Origin: an uncultured Nocardioides sp.
GTDB taxonomy: Bacteria > Actinomycetota > Actinomycetes > Propionibacteriales > Nocardioidaceae
Length of the DNA stretch: 64,000 nt
Assembly: GCF_947488515.1 (NCBI RefSeq)
Contig: NZ_CANKZF010000001.1
Location: forward strand, 1,364,001-1,428,000
Reading direction: 5' to 3'
Under the pieces are notes generated by a model. That model had not been told where the DNA came from. It ran no database searches and saw nothing but the letters and a program-made list of their open reading frames with translations. Position numbers and translations under genes: made by a program. This document shows, piece after piece, positions 18,000 through 29,163 of the stretch; within the stretch, counting starts at the first letter, position 1; each line of letters opens with the position of its first letter.

Positions 18000-19808
18000 C
18001 TAGTCCACGACCTCGGACGCCTCGAGCCACTCCATCTCCAGCTCCTCCTTCTCCGCAGCGAGCTCGCCGAGCTGCCCGCCGACCCGCGCGAGCAGGTCGT
18101 AGTCGGTGAGGTTGGCCTCCATCTCCGCGTGCAGCTCCGCCTCGCGTACGGCGATGCGCTCGAGCTGCTTCTCGACCCGGGCGAGCACCTTGCGGGCGGC
18201 GCGGTCCTCCGCACTTCCGGCGCGCGCCTTCTGCGAGGGTGGCGGCACATCGCCCGGATCGTCGCCTGACGGCTGCGAGGTGCCGCCACCACCGGCGCCG
18301 AGGGAGGCGGACGAGGCGGATGCGGCCCTCCGCTCGAGGTACTCGTCCACCCCTCGGGGCAGCATCGAGACCTGCCCGTCGCCGAGGAGCGCCCAGACGG
18401 AGTCGGTGACCCGCTCGAGGAAGTAGCGGTCGTGGGAGACCACGATGAGCGTGCCGGGCCAGGAGTCGAGGAAGTCCTCGAGGACGTTGAGGGTGTCGAT
18501 GTCGAGGTCGTTGGTCGGCTCGTCGAGGAGCAGCACGTTGGGCTCGATCAGCAGCAGCTTGAGCAGCTGGAAGCGCCGCCGCTCGCCACCGGACAGGTCG
18601 CCGAGCCGCGCGGTCAGTCGGTCGCCGGTGAAACCGAACCGCTCCAGCAGCGAGGTGGCGGTGACCTCCTGGCCGTCGAGGGTCTTGCTGACCCGCCGGA
18701 TCGACTCGACCGTCGGCAGCACCCGCGCATCGGGGTCGATCTCGTCGAGCGCCTGGGTGAGGTGCTGCATCTCGACCGTCCGGCCCTGCTTCACCCGGCC
18801 GACATCGGGCGCCAGCGTCCCGGCGATCAGGGAGAGCAGCGACGTCTTGCCGGCGCCGTTGACGCCGACGATCCCGATCCGGTCGCCCGGGCCGATGCGC
18901 CAGGTCGCGTGGTCGAGCAGCACCCGCTCGCCGCGCTTGAGGTCGACGTCCTCGATGTCGATGACGTCCTTGCCGAGCCGCTGGCTGGCGAACCTCTGGA
19001 GCTCCAGACGGTCGCGCGGGTCGGGCACGTCGTCGATCAGGGCGTTGGCCGCGTCGATGCGGAACTTCGGCTTCGACGTGCGCGCCGGGGCGCCGCGCCG
19101 CAGCCAGGCGAGCTCCTTGCGGGCGAGGTTCTGCCGGCGCGTCTCGCTGGCGGCCGCCTGCCGCTGGCGCTCGGCCTTGGCGAGGACGTACGCCGCGTAG
19201 CCGCCCTCGTAGGAGTCGACCGCGCCGTCGTGCACCTCCCACGTCGTCTGGCAGACCGCGTCGAGGAACCACCGGTCGTGGGTCACCACGATGAGCGCGC
19301 TCGGCAGGCCGACGAGGTGTCCGGCCAGCCAGGCCACGGCCTCGACGTCGAGGTGGTTGGTCGGCTCGTCGAGCACGATCAGGTCGTGGCGCGACAGCAG
19401 CAGGGCAGCGAGCGCGCAGCGCCGCCGCTCGCCACCGGACAGGCCGACGACCGCACGGTCGAGGGTCACCCCGGCGAGCAGCTCCTCGACGACCTGCCGC
19501 GTGGTGGGATCGGCGGCCCACTCGTGGTCCTGCCGCCCACCGAGCACCGCCTCCCGAACGGTGTGGGTGTCGACGAGCTCGTCGCCCTGGTGGAGGTAGC
19601 CGATCTCGACGCCGCGGGTGCGGGAGACGCGGCCGGTGTCGGGCTGCTCGATACCGGTCATCACCTCGAGCAGGGTCGTCTTGCCGTCGCCGTTGCGGCC
19701 CACGACGCCGACCCGCTCCCCCACGGAGATGCCGAGGGAGACGTTGTCGAGGAGGGGCCGTACGCCATAGGACTTCGAGACGCGCTCGAGGTTGATCAGG
19801 TTCGCCAT
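18000..19808 (-). CDS. ABC-F family ATPase
   Basis: A 602-residue tandem ATPase without membrane spans, of the ABC-F class that acts on the ribosome (translation factor or antibiotic protection). There are two Walker A motifs, GRNGDGKTTLL near residue 38 and GVNGAGKTSLL near 315, and two signatures, LSGGERRRCAL and LSGGERRRFQLL. The Walker B pairs are VLDEPTNHLD and LLDEPTNDLD. A C-terminal coiled coil follows (about 535-600, Glu/Leu/Arg-rich ending in EWLEASEVVD) after a Ser/Gly/Pro linker. Whether it protects from an antibiotic cannot be judged from this sequence. Confidence 0.9.
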   Translation of the reverse strand: MANLINLERVSKSYGVRPLLDNVSLGISVGERVGVVGRNGDGKTTLLEVMTGIEQPDTGRVSRTRGVEIGYLHQGDELVDTHTVREAVLGGRQDHEWAADPTTRQVVEELLAGVTLDRAVVGLSGGERRRCALAALLLSRHDLIVLDEPTNHLDVEAVAWLAGHLVGLPSALIVVTHDRWFLDAVCQTTWEVHDGAVDSYEGGYAAYVLAKAERQRQAAASETRRQNLARKELAWLRRGAPARTSKPKFRIDAANALIDDVPDPRDRLELQRFASQRLGKDVIDIEDVDLKRGERVLLDHATWRIGPGDRIGIVGVNGAGKTSLLSLIAGTLAPDVGRVKQGRTVEMQHLTQALDEIDPDARVLPTVESIRRVSKTLDGQEVTATSLLERFGFTGDRLTARLGDLSGGERRRFQLLKLLLIEPNVLLLDEPTNDLDIDTLNVLEDFLDSWPGTLIVVSHDRYFLERVTDSVWALLGDGQVSMLPRGVDEYLERRAASASSASLGAGGGGTSQPSGDDPGDVPPPSQKARAGSAEDRAARKVLARVEKQLERIAVREAELHAEMEANLTDYDLLARVGGQLGELAAEKEELEMEWLEASEVVD

Positions 19809-19952
19809 GTCCGGGCGATCCTCTCAGGTGCGCCCCAGCGGCGACGGATCGGCGTACGCCCCCTCACGGGCGGTGCGTGAGCCACATCTCGTCGCGCTCG
19901 GACGTGGCTGGCGGACCGCTCGCCCGGCGAGTCGCGCGCGGCACGCCGACGG

Positions 19953-20002
19953 GCGGTGCCCCAGCCACATCCACGGACTCCGGAATGTGGCTGGCACACC
20001 GC
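19953..20002. terminator. hairpin terminator downstream of flotillin gene
   Basis: An 18-bp stem with two mismatches: GCGGTGCCCCAGCCACAT at 19953-19970 against 19985-20002, with a 14-nt loop, 11 nt beyond the flotillin stop. A related AGCCACAT/ACGTGGCT pair occurs about 60-80 nt to the left in the same 200-bp gap. Confidence 0.6.
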
Positions 20003-20012
20003 CCACGTCGGG

Positions 20013-21548
20013 TCAGGAGCTCGGCGACCCGTCGGTCGTGGACGCCGCGGCCAGGCCGGGCGCGGATCCGTTGGTGGTGGAGTACTTCTGGATCAGCGAC
20101 TCCACGTCGAGGCCGGTGGTGGCCTTGAGCATCTCCATCGTCTGCACGAGGTTGTTGGTCACCTGCTTGGGCAGCTCGCCGGCGCCGTCGGCCGAGATGA
20201 CCGTCAGCTTGTCGATGTTGCCCATCGGGCGGGCCAGCTCGGCGGCCACCTTGGGCATCACCTCGATGAGCATCTGGAGCACGGCGGCCTCGTTGTAGCC
20301 GGCAAACGCCGCGGCCTTCTTGTCCATGGCCTCGGCCTCGGCCTGGCCCGCGGCCAGGATGGCGGCACCCTGCGCCTCACCCTCGGCGCGTACGGCGTCG
20401 GCCTCGGCGACACGGCGGGCCTTCTCGGCCTCACCGCGCTTGGCGCCCTCGATGGCCTCGGCCTCGGCCAGCGCCGAGCGGCGGGACTTCTCTCCCTCAC
20501 CGGTCAGGCGGGCCTTCTCGGCCTCCGCCTCGGCGTTGGCGATGGACGCGGCCTTGCGGGCCTCGGCCTCGAGGATCGCCGAGCTGCGCCGACCCTGCGC
20601 CTCGGTCTCGACGCGGTAGCGCTCGGCGTCGGCGGGCTTGCGGACCTCGGTGTCGAGCTGGCGCTCCTTCAGCGCCGCCTGCCGGACGGCGACCTTCTCC
20701 TGCTCGAGGAGGACGGCCTGGTCGCGGTCGGCCTGGGCGAGCGGGCCGGCGGCCGCGGCCTGCGCGTTGGCGGCGTCGGTCTCGGCCTTGATCTCGGCGT
20801 TCTTGAGGGCGAGGGCGCGCTGGGTGACCGCGATCTCCTGCTCGGCGGCGATCCGGGCCTGCTCGGCCGCCTGGCGGGCGTTCGCCTCGGCGATGGAGGC
20901 GAGCTGGTTGAGCTTGGCGGCCTCGGGGCGGCCGAGGTCGGCGAGGTAGGAGCCGTCGTCGGTGATGTCCTGGATCTGGAAGGTGTCGAGCACCAGGCCC
21001 TGGCCGGTGAGGGACGACTCGGACTCCTCGGCCACCCGCTGGGCGAAGGCGGCGCGGTCGCGGATGATCTGCTCGACCGACATCGAGCCGACGATCGAGC
21101 GCAGGGCGCCGGCGAGGACCTCCTGGGTGAAGGTCTCGATCTCGGCCTGCTGGCTCAGGAACCGCTGGCCGGCGGCGCGGATGGAGTCCTCGTTGCCGCC
21201 GACCTTGACCAGAGCGACGCCGTCGAGGTTGAGCTTGATGCCCTGCCCGGACACGGCTCCGCGGATCTGCACCGAGATGCGCCGCGAGGACAGGTCGAGG
21301 GTGGCGAGGCGCTGCACGAACGGGATGACGAACACGCCGCCGCCCATGACGACCTTCTGGCCGGACAGGTCGGTGGAGATCTCACCGGTCTCCGGGTTGC
21401 GCACCTCGCCCTTGCCCTTGCGGCCGGTGACGATGAACGACTCGTTGGGACCGGCGACCTTGTAGCGCGTGGTCACCAGCAGCGCGAGCAGCACCACCAG
21501 GAAGGCGAGGCCGGCCACAGCAGTGACGACCGGGGACAGACTGAACAT
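20013..21548 (-). CDS. floT: flotillin-like SPFH membrane-scaffold protein
   Basis: A 511-residue flotillin. One N-terminal membrane segment (about 5-27, VVTAVAGLAFLVVLLALLV) is followed by an SPFH/band-7 domain (about 30-210). A long Ala/Glu-rich coiled coil (about 220-430) has repeated EAE/AEA heptads, and the C-terminus ends in a STTDG tail. Flotillins organise ordered membrane microdomains and cell-wall machinery. It lies 44 nt downstream of a NfeD-like gene, the usual partnership. The ATG at 21548 is preceded by GGAGC, a weak ribosome site; coupling to the NfeD gene is possible. Confidence 0.9.
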   Translation of the reverse strand: MFSLSPVVTAVAGLAFLVVLLALLVTTRYKVAGPNESFIVTGRKGKGEVRNPETGEISTDLSGQKVVMGGGVFVIPFVQRLATLDLSSRRISVQIRGAVSGQGIKLNLDGVALVKVGGNEDSIRAAGQRFLSQQAEIETFTQEVLAGALRSIVGSMSVEQIIRDRAAFAQRVAEESESSLTGQGLVLDTFQIQDITDDGSYLADLGRPEAAKLNQLASIAEANARQAAEQARIAAEQEIAVTQRALALKNAEIKAETDAANAQAAAAGPLAQADRDQAVLLEQEKVAVRQAALKERQLDTEVRKPADAERYRVETEAQGRRSSAILEAEARKAASIANAEAEAEKARLTGEGEKSRRSALAEAEAIEGAKRGEAEKARRVAEADAVRAEGEAQGAAILAAGQAEAEAMDKKAAAFAGYNEAAVLQMLIEVMPKVAAELARPMGNIDKLTVISADGAGELPKQVTNNLVQTMEMLKATTGLDVESLIQKYSTTNGSAPGLAAASTTDGSPSS

Positions 21549-21592
21549 GGGCAGTGCTCCTAGCGAGAGGTCGTACGTGGATCGAGGACGGA

Positions 21593-22093
21593 TCAGGGAA
21601 GGAAGAGGGGCTCGACCTGGACGGCCGTCGGCGAGATGACCTGCGTGACGCTGACCTGGGTGCCCGCAGGCACCGCGACGCTCGAGCGGGCGTTGAGGCG
21701 CGTGATGTGGCCGCCGACGCTGAGCGAGACCACGCCGAAGCCGCCGCCGTCGGGGATCGCGCTGACCACCGAGCCGATCTTCTCGAGCATGTCGGACGTG
21801 CGCACCGTGTCGCCCGTGCCGTCGCCGTGCAGGAACGTCGAGGCCCGGGCCGCGAGCCAGCCGAGCAGGGCTCCGAGCACCAGGCCGACGACGACCGCGA
21901 GCGAGGTCGAGCCGGTCACCTCCAGCGCGATCGCACCGCCGAAGCCGAGGGCGCCGAGGAAGCCGGCCACCGCCTCGGTCGAGAAGAACCCGGCACTGAG
22001 CCCCTCGAAGGCACCGTCGAGGACGTCGCCGACGACCAGCGCCACGAGCAGCAGCAGGACGCCGACGGCGCCCACCACCAGGAACACGGTCAC
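21593..22093 (-). CDS. NfeD-like membrane protein
   Basis: A 166-residue protein with three hydrophobic spans in the first ~85 residues (MTVFLVVGAVGVLLLLVALV, GFLGALGFGGAIALEVTG, LAVVVGLVLGALLGWLAA). A soluble OB-like C-terminal domain ends VAVPAGTQVSVTQVISPTAVQVEPL. This is the short NfeD type that accompanies flotillin genes and may help place or stabilise flotillin assemblies. It is the first gene of the pair. Confidence 0.8.
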   Translation of the reverse strand: MTVFLVVGAVGVLLLLVALVVGDVLDGAFEGLSAGFFSTEAVAGFLGALGFGGAIALEVTGSTSLAVVVGLVLGALLGWLAARASTFLHGDGTGDTVRTSDMLEKIGSVVSAIPDGGGFGVVSLSVGGHITRLNARSSVAVPAGTQVSVTQVISPTAVQVEPLFLP

Positions 22094-22207
22094 GATGCCT
22101 CCCCCAGGCGATCAGTGCGGCGTCGTCGACGCCGCGCACAACATAGCGGCATGCTTCCCCGCCCGCTGCGGTTCACACCACCCGGTCCGGACCCCATCCG
22201 GGACCTA

Positions 22208-22367
22208 GGGCGTGTCTCTCAAGTCTCGGCCGTCGCGAGCGGCGTCAGGGACGTGCGATGGCAAGGCGGAGGAGGGAGACATGGCGGAGCCATGGCGACT
22301 GACGACAACGCAGCCAGCGTGCGTTCATGACGGCGCGCAGCAGGCCATGGACTTGAGGGACACGCCC
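22208..22367. mobile_element. 160-bp MITE-like element abutting ispE
   Basis: Terminal inverted repeats of 18 bp with one mismatch, GGGCGTGTCTCTCAAGTC (22208-22225) and GACTTGAGGGACACGCCC (22350-22367), bound a 160-bp non-coding segment. The flanks are CTA on the left and TTA on the right, compatible with the short T/A-rich target duplications of IS5-type elements. The right flank TTA is the ispE stop codon (TAA on the minus strand). The inside contains MITE-like short palindromes (ATGGCGGAGCCATGGCG) and no transposase. Confidence 0.75.
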
Positions 22368-23279
22368 TTAGCGCAGGTCCCACTCCGCTTCGCGCGTGCT
22401 GACGACGTGGGCGCCGGCCACGGGACCGATCGCGGACAGCACGACGTCGTACGACGCCGACAGCGCGGTGACGACCTCCATGGAGCCGACCTGCGAGTCG
22501 CAGAGGAAGACGCAGGTCGGGCCCGATCCGCTCACCATGCCGCGGAGGGCACCCTCGGCCTCCCCGAGCGCGATCAGGTCGCCGAGCTCGGGTCGCAGGT
22601 CGATGGCCGGATCCTGCAGGTCGTTGTGGAGCGCGCGCGCCAGCCGGACGGGCTCGCCGCTCGCCAGCGCGGCCAGCAGCTCCGTCGGCTCGGCGGGCTG
22701 CGCCGGGGCGTCGGGGTGCAGCCGGTCGAAGTGGCGGTAGACCTCCGGCGTCGAGAGGCCGACGGGAGCCGGCACGACGACCCACCACCACGTGCCGTGG
22801 TCGACGATCGGCTCGACGACCTCGCCGCGTCCCCGGCCCCGCGCCGTACCTCCCACGAGCGAGAACGGCACGTCGCTGCCGAGCCGGGCGGCCTGCGCGA
22901 GGAGCAGGTCGTCGGGCTGCCCCAGGTCGTGCAGCCGGTCGTGCGCGAGCAGGGCGGCCGCGCCATCGGCGGAGCCGCCCGCCATCCCGCCTGCGACGGG
23001 GATCTGCTTGGTGATCTGGACGTGGTGGGGCCCCCCGCACGGCGCCTCGGCCAGCGCGCGCATCGCGATGTTGGTGGCGTCAGTCGGCACGCCGGCCACG
23101 TCGATGTGGGGCGTTCCGGTGACGGAGAGCGTGTCCTCGCCGGCGTCGGAGACGGTGACGTCGTCGTAGAGCGAGATGGCCTGGTAGACCGTGTCGAGCG
23201 GGTGGAAACCGTCCTCGCGCGGCGCGCCGACCCCGAGGTGGAGGTTGATCTTCGCGGCGGCGCGGACCGTCGTGCTCAT
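22368..23279 (-). CDS. ispE: 4-diphosphocytidyl-2-C-methyl-D-erythritol kinase IspE
   Basis: A GHMP kinase of the MEP isoprenoid pathway that phosphorylates the 2-OH of CDP-methylerythritol. It begins with [12 protein letters not shown]. The ATP loop is [20 protein letters not shown] (about residues 93-112), and [13 protein letters not shown] is near the C-terminus. Length 303 residues is normal. The ATG at 23279 overlaps the rsmA stop (ATGA). The stop codon TAA coincides with the edge of the MITE-like element, and the frame shows no truncation of conserved motifs. Confidence 0.95.
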   Translation of the reverse strand: MSTTVRAAAKINLHLGVGAPREDGFHPLDTVYQAISLYDDVTVSDAGEDTLSVTGTPHIDVAGVPTDATNIAMRALAEAPCGGPHHVQITKQIPVAGGMAGGSADGAAALLAHDRLHDLGQPDDLLLAQAARLGSDVPFSLVGGTARGRGRGEVVEPIVDHGTWWWVVVPAPVGLSTPEVYRHFDRLHPDAPAQPAEPTELLAALASGEPVRLARALHNDLQDPAIDLRPELGDLIALGEAEGALRGMVSGSGPTCVFLCDSQVGSMEVVTALSASYDVVLSAIGPVAGAHVVSTREAEWDLR

Positions 23280-24151
23280 ACGTCGGCCAACGAGGCGAGG
23301 CCCTCGGCGATGCGCGAGAAGTCGTGCACGTCGAGCACCTCGCCGCGGGCCGTCGGGTCGACCCCTGCGGCCTCGAGCGCCGCGGTCGCGTTGTCGGCCG
23401 ACCCTGCCAGCCCGCGCAGGGCGGCGCGCACCTGCTTGCGGCGCTGGGCGAAGGCGGCGTCGACGACGGCGAAGACCTGCTGGCGGGTCGCGGTGGTGTC
23501 CGGGGGCTCGCGCCGGGTCCACGCGACGAGGCCCGAGTCGACGTTGGGGGCCGGCCAGAAGACGTTGCGCCCGATCGCACCGGCACGGCGTACGTCGGCG
23601 AACCACGCGGCCTTCACGCTCGGCACGCCGTAGGTCTTCGACCCGGGTGGCGCGGCGAGGCGATCGGCGACCTCCGCCTGCACCATCACGAGCCCGCGCT
23701 CCAGCGACGGCAGCAGGGTGAGGAGGTGGATGAGCACCGGCACCGAGACGTTGTAGGGCAGGTTGGCGACCAGCGCGGTGGGCGGCGGGCCGGGCACGGA
23801 GTCCACGCGCATCGCGTCGGCCAGCACCACCTCGAAGCGGTCGGCCTGCCCCGGGGCGTACGACGCGATCGTCGCGGGCAGCCGCTCGGCCAGCAGCGGG
23901 TCGACCTCGATCGCGATGACCCGGCGGGCGACCTCGAGCAGCGCGAGGGTGAGCGACCCGAGCCCGGGTCCGACCTCGACGACCACGTCGTCGCCGGTGA
24001 TGCCCGACTCGCGGACGATCCGGCGCACGGTGTTGGCGTCGATGACGAAGTTCTGCCCGCGCTGCTTGGTGGGTCGCAGGTCGAGCTCGGCGGCCAGCTG
24101 ACGCACCTCGGCCGGCCCGAGGAGTCTCGGGCCGGCCGGGTTCGTGGTCAT
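23276..24151 (-). CDS. rsmA: 16S rRNA (A1518/A1519-N6)-dimethyltransferase RsmA
   Basis: RsmA (KsgA) dimethylates two adenines in helix 45 of 16S rRNA late in 30S assembly. It shows [21 protein letters not shown], the SAM loop [30 protein letters not shown] and the catalytic NLPYNVSVP. It is 291 residues, normal for the family. A TAGGCT hexamer ends 8 nt before the ATG. It is placed between rpfB and ispE as in many actinobacteria. Confidence 0.95.
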   Translation of the reverse strand: MTTNPAGPRLLGPAEVRQLAAELDLRPTKQRGQNFVIDANTVRRIVRESGITGDDVVVEVGPGLGSLTLALLEVARRVIAIEVDPLLAERLPATIASYAPGQADRFEVVLADAMRVDSVPGPPPTALVANLPYNVSVPVLIHLLTLLPSLERGLVMVQAEVADRLAAPPGSKTYGVPSVKAAWFADVRRAGAIGRNVFWPAPNVDSGLVAWTRREPPDTTATRQQVFAVVDAAFAQRRKQVRAALRGLAGSADNATAALEAAGVDPTARGEVLDVHDFSRIAEGLASLADV

Positions 24152-24181
24152 GGTGGTGAAGCCTAGGTGGTCAGCGTTCGA

Positions 24182-25622
<1,441 letters not shown>

Positions 25623-26528
25623 CTACCAGGGGCCTCCGAAGGCGCGTTCGGTGTTGGCGTCGATCGCCCGGCACAGCTCCTCGAGGTCGGCCTGCAGCAC
25701 CTCCGCCATCGCCCGCACGGTGTGCGGGACGAGGTAGGAGGCGTTGGGCCGGCCCCGCCACGGCGTGGGCGTCAGGTAGGGCGCGTCGGTCTCGACCAGC
25801 ACCCGGTCGCGGGGCGTGACGGCGAGCGCGTCGCGCAGCGGCTGCGCGTTCTTGAAGGTCATCGTCCCGGCGAAGCTGAGGAAAGCCCCGCGGTCGAGGC
25901 AGCGACGGGCGAAGGCCTCGTCGCCGGAGAAGCAGTGCATCACCCAGCGCTCGGGCGCACCCTCGGAGTCGACGATGCGCAGCACGTCGTCGTGGGCGTC
26001 GCGGTCGTGGATGACGAGCGTCTTGTCGAGGCGCTTGGCCAGGTCGATGTGACGCCGGAAGCTCTCCTCCTGCGCCGCCCGACCGTCCTCGCCGGTGCGG
26101 AAGGTGTCGAGCCCGGTCTCGCCGACGGCGCGCACCTTGTCGTGGGCCCGCGCGAGCTGCTCGATCTCGGCGAGCGCTTCGTCGAGGCGGCCGGCCTCGG
26201 CGAGGCGCGGCGCCTCGTTCGGGTGCAACGCGACGCCGGCGACGAGGGCGTCGTGCTCGGCGGCCGCGGCCACCGCCCAGCGGGCGCCGGGGAGGTCGCA
26301 GCCGATCTGCACGATCCGCGGCACGCCGACGGCCGCCGCGGCCGCGATGGCGTCCGCCGTGTCGAGCCAGTCGCCGTCGGCGATGTCGAGGTGGCAGTGG
26401 TTGTCGACGACGGGGTGCGGCAGGGGTTCGGGGGCGGGCGGTCGCTGGCGGTCGCGCCGGGCGCCCGACGTCTCCTCGGTGGCCGCGCGGCTGCGGGTCG
26501 GCCCGGCTCCGCCGTCAGCGGTGGACAA
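25623..26528 (-). CDS. tatD: TatD-family metal-dependent DNase
   Basis: A 301-residue TatD hydrolase (3'-5' exonuclease/AP endonuclease type, TIM barrel with two metals). Metal-binding HCHLD is near residue 45, GETGLD follows, then VIHDRDAHDD, VMHCFSG and ETDAPYLTP. The first ~37 residues are an unconserved charged leader. The only start in frame is TTG at 26528, with GGGAGG 9 nt upstream inside the end of rsmI. The genes overlap by 14 nt, so translation is coupled. Confidence 0.92.
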   Translation of the reverse strand: MSTADGGAGPTRSRAATEETSGARRDRQRPPAPEPLPHPVVDNHCHLDIADGDWLDTADAIAAAAAVGVPRIVQIGCDLPGARWAVAAAAEHDALVAGVALHPNEAPRLAEAGRLDEALAEIEQLARAHDKVRAVGETGLDTFRTGEDGRAAQEESFRRHIDLAKRLDKTLVIHDRDAHDDVLRIVDSEGAPERWVMHCFSGDEAFARRCLDRGAFLSFAGTMTFKNAQPLRDALAVTPRDRVLVETDAPYLTPTPWRGRPNASYLVPHTVRAMAEVLQADLEELCRAIDANTERAFGGPW

Positions 26529-27345
26529 CGTCGTACACCTCCCGCTTGGGCAGGCCGGCCCGCTTGGCGACCTCGGCGATCGCCTCCTTGCGCGTGGAGC
26601 CGGAGGCCTCGAGGTCGGCGACCGCCGCGCGAAGGGTCCCGGGGTCGGTGTCGAGCGCCGGGGCTCCGCTCGAGCCCTCGACGACGATGGTGACCTCGCC
26701 GCGCACGCCGTCGGCCGCCCACGCGACCAGCTCGCCCAGCGGTCCGCGGCGCACCTCCTCGTGGGTCTTCGTCAGCTCGCGGCACACCGCGGCCGGGCGG
26801 TCCTCGCCCAGCGCCTCGGCCATCGCCGCCAGGGCCGCCTCGGTCCGGTGCGGCGCCTCGAAGAAGACCATGGTGCGCTCCTCCGCGCCCAGGGCGGCGA
26901 GCCGCCGCCCGCGCTCGCCCGCCTTGCGCGGCAGGAAGCCCTCGAAGCAGAACCGGTCGACCGGCAGCCCGCTGACGGCCAGCGCGGTCAGCACGGCGCT
27001 GGGTCCGGGGACAGCCGTGACGCGTACGTCGTGCTCGACCGCGGCCACGACCAGCCGGTAGCCCGGGTCGGACACGCTCGGCATTCCCGCGTCGGTCACC
27101 AGCACGACCCGCTCGCCGGCCAGCAGCGCCTCGAGCAGGACGGGCGTGCGGGCCTGCTCGTTGCCCTCGAAGTAGGACACGACCCGACCGGACAGCGTGA
27201 TCCCGAGGTCGGCGCACAGCCGCTTGAGCCGGCGGGTGTCCTCGGCCGCCACGACGTCGGCACCCGAGAGCTCGGCGGCCAGCCGCGGTGGCGCGTCGCC
27301 GGCCTGCCCGATCGGGGTGCCCGCGAGGACGAGGACGCCAGTCAT
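26515..27345 (-). CDS. rsmI: 16S rRNA (C1402-2'-O)-methyltransferase RsmI
   Basis: RsmI methylates the ribose of C1402 in the 30S P-site. It shows the tetrapyrrole-methylase-fold motifs LVLAGTPIGQAGDAPPR (usually GTPIGN), AAEDTRRLKRLC, LVTDAGMPSVSDPGYRLV, VPGPSAVLTALAVSGLP and FEAPHRTEAAL. It is 276 residues. A TACGGT hexamer ends 6 nt before the ATG, implying a leaderless message. It is divergent from pmt, a very common arrangement in actinobacteria. Confidence 0.95.
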   Translation of the reverse strand: MTGVLVLAGTPIGQAGDAPPRLAAELSGADVVAAEDTRRLKRLCADLGITLSGRVVSYFEGNEQARTPVLLEALLAGERVVLVTDAGMPSVSDPGYRLVVAAVEHDVRVTAVPGPSAVLTALAVSGLPVDRFCFEGFLPRKAGERGRRLAALGAEERTMVFFEAPHRTEAALAAMAEALGEDRPAAVCRELTKTHEEVRRGPLGELVAWAADGVRGEVTIVVEGSSGAPALDTDPGTLRAAVADLEASGSTRKEAIAEVAKRAGLPKREVYDVVHR

Positions 27346-27351
27346 GGGTTC

Positions 27352-27357
27352 ACCGTA
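27352..27357 (-). promoter_or_regulatory. -10 element of leaderless rsmI
   Basis: TACGGT, six bases (GAACCC), then ATG at 27345. It lies 41 bp from the pmt -10 on the other strand. Confidence 0.5.
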
Positions 27358-27397
27358 GAGGCTCGCGGGACCGGCCCGGGCGTCGGTGGCGTCTGGC

Positions 27398-27403
27398 TAG
27401 AGT
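27398..27403 (+). promoter_or_regulatory. -10 element of leaderless pmt
   Basis: TAGAGT, six bases, then GTG at 27410. Confidence 0.5.
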
Positions 27404-27409
27404 GCCCGC

Positions 27410-28981
27410 GTGAGCCCGACTGCCGCCGAGCGGAATCGTCCGCGTTGGCGGTCGGAGGACCCGATGTTCGGGTGGGCCGGCGCCCTGTGCCTGGCCAGCC
27501 TGGCGTTCTTCCTGCGCCGCTGGCACCTCGGCACACCGCACGCGTTCTCCTTCGACGAGACCTACTACGCCAAGGACGCGTGGTCGCTGCTCAACCACGG
27601 CTACGTGCGCGGCTACGTCGAGGACGCCGACAAGACCATCCTCAACGGCAACCTGACCGGGTTGTTCCTGGACGGTCCGTCGATGATCGTCCACCCCGAG
27701 GTCGGCAAGTGGCTGATCGCCGCCGGGATCAAGGTCTTCGGGATGGACCCCACCGGCTGGCGCACGGCGTCGGCGGTGGTGGGCGCGCTGATGGTGCTGC
27801 TCATGTGTCGCTTCGCCCGGCGCGTGACCGGCTCGACGGTCCTCGGCCTCGTCGCGGGCCTGCTGCTGTCCGTCGACGGTCTCCAGCTCGTGCTGTCGCG
27901 GCTCGCCCTGCTCGACATCTTCCTGGCGTTCTTCACCCTCTGCGGCGTGCACTGCGTGGTGGCCGACCGCCAGTGGCTGCGCGACCGGCTGGCCGCCGGG
28001 GCGACACGGACGTGGTGGCGACCCTGGCTGGTCCTCGGCGGGGTCGGCTTCGGCCTGGCGTGCGGCACGAAGTGGTCCGCGGTCTACGCGCTGGCCGTCT
28101 TCGGCCTGCTCGCCTGGCTGTGGAGCGCAGGCGCGCGGCGGGCGTTCGGTCAGCCCCGGCCGTTGCTCCGCTCGATCGTCCTCGACGGGGCACCGGCGTT
28201 CGTCGCGCTGGTGGGCGTCGCGCTGGCCACCTACGTCGCGTCGTGGACGGGCTGGCTGGTGCACGCCGACGCCTACGAGGACGCGTTCAACAACACCCAG
28301 TACACGTCGTACGGCGGCGGCAAGCCGTGGCCGACCGCGAGCGAGCCCGACGCCCACGGCCTCGGCGAGGTCACCCAGTCGCTGCGGTCGCTGTGGTCGT
28401 ACCACCAGGACGTGTACACCTTCCACAGCCACTTCCTCAACGACTCGACGCACGTCTACGCCTCCAAGCCGTCCACGTGGCTGGTGATGGGCCGCCCGGT
28501 CGGGGTCGACGCCCAGACCGACATCCAGCCCGGGTCGCAGGGGTGCGAGGCGCCCTCGGGCTCCAGCTGCATCCGGCAGGTGCTGCTCCTCGGCAACCCC
28601 GTCATCTGGTGGGGAGGCAGCCTGGCCGCGATCGCCTCGCTGCTGCTGTGGGTCGGAGCGCGCGACTGGCGCCACGGCGTCGTGGTCGCCGGGATCGCCA
28701 GCACCTGGCTCCCCTGGTTCGCCTACGACGACCGGCCGATCTTCTACTTCTACGCGATCACGACGCTGCCGTTCCTCGTGCTGTCGATCGCGCTGGTCAT
28801 GGGACACCTGATCGGGACGTCCGACGTGCCGACCCCGCGGCGCACCTTCGGGGTGGTCGTCGCGGGCAGCTACACCGTGCTCGCCCTCATCGCCTTCGCG
28901 TGGTTCTGGCCGATCTGGACCGACGTCCTGCTGACCAAGTCGGAGTGGGACGCCCGCGTCTGGTTCCAGCGCTGGATCTGA
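27410..28981 (+). CDS. pmt: protein O-mannosyltransferase (GT39)
   Basis: A polytopic membrane enzyme that moves mannose from polyprenyl-phosphate-mannose onto Ser/Thr of exported proteins. After a short cytoplasmic start comes the first span, then the catalytic loop HAFSFDETYYAKDAWSLL with the DE pair, and VHPEVGKWLIAAGIKVFG. A second large loop has HSHFLNDSTHVYASKPSTWLVMGRPV. About ten further spans are visible. The 523-residue length fits actinobacterial Pmt. The start is the GTG at 27410. Confidence 0.93.
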   Translation: MSPTAAERNRPRWRSEDPMFGWAGALCLASLAFFLRRWHLGTPHAFSFDETYYAKDAWSLLNHGYVRGYVEDADKTILNGNLTGLFLDGPSMIVHPEVGKWLIAAGIKVFGMDPTGWRTASAVVGALMVLLMCRFARRVTGSTVLGLVAGLLLSVDGLQLVLSRLALLDIFLAFFTLCGVHCVVADRQWLRDRLAAGATRTWWRPWLVLGGVGFGLACGTKWSAVYALAVFGLLAWLWSAGARRAFGQPRPLLRSIVLDGAPAFVALVGVALATYVASWTGWLVHADAYEDAFNNTQYTSYGGGKPWPTASEPDAHGLGEVTQSLRSLWSYHQDVYTFHSHFLNDSTHVYASKPSTWLVMGRPVGVDAQTDIQPGSQGCEAPSGSSCIRQVLLLGNPVIWWGGSLAAIASLLLWVGARDWRHGVVVAGIASTWLPWFAYDDRPIFYFYAITTLPFLVLSIALVMGHLIGTSDVPTPRRTFGVVVAGSYTVLALIAFAWFWPIWTDVLLTKSEWDARVWFQRWI

Positions 28982-29163
28982 CCCCCTCGGTGCTCCGCGG
29001 GCACCTGGTCCGGTGAACCCGGCACGAACGCCCGAGGTTTCCTCAAGATGGGTCGCAGGTCGGCGTGCGCCCATTCTCTTTCCGTCAGGTCCCCCCGACG
29101 ATGGTCTGACCCGGAACACACGTGGGGTGTGTGGCCGGGCTCGACGCGAGGGAGGGAGCGTTG

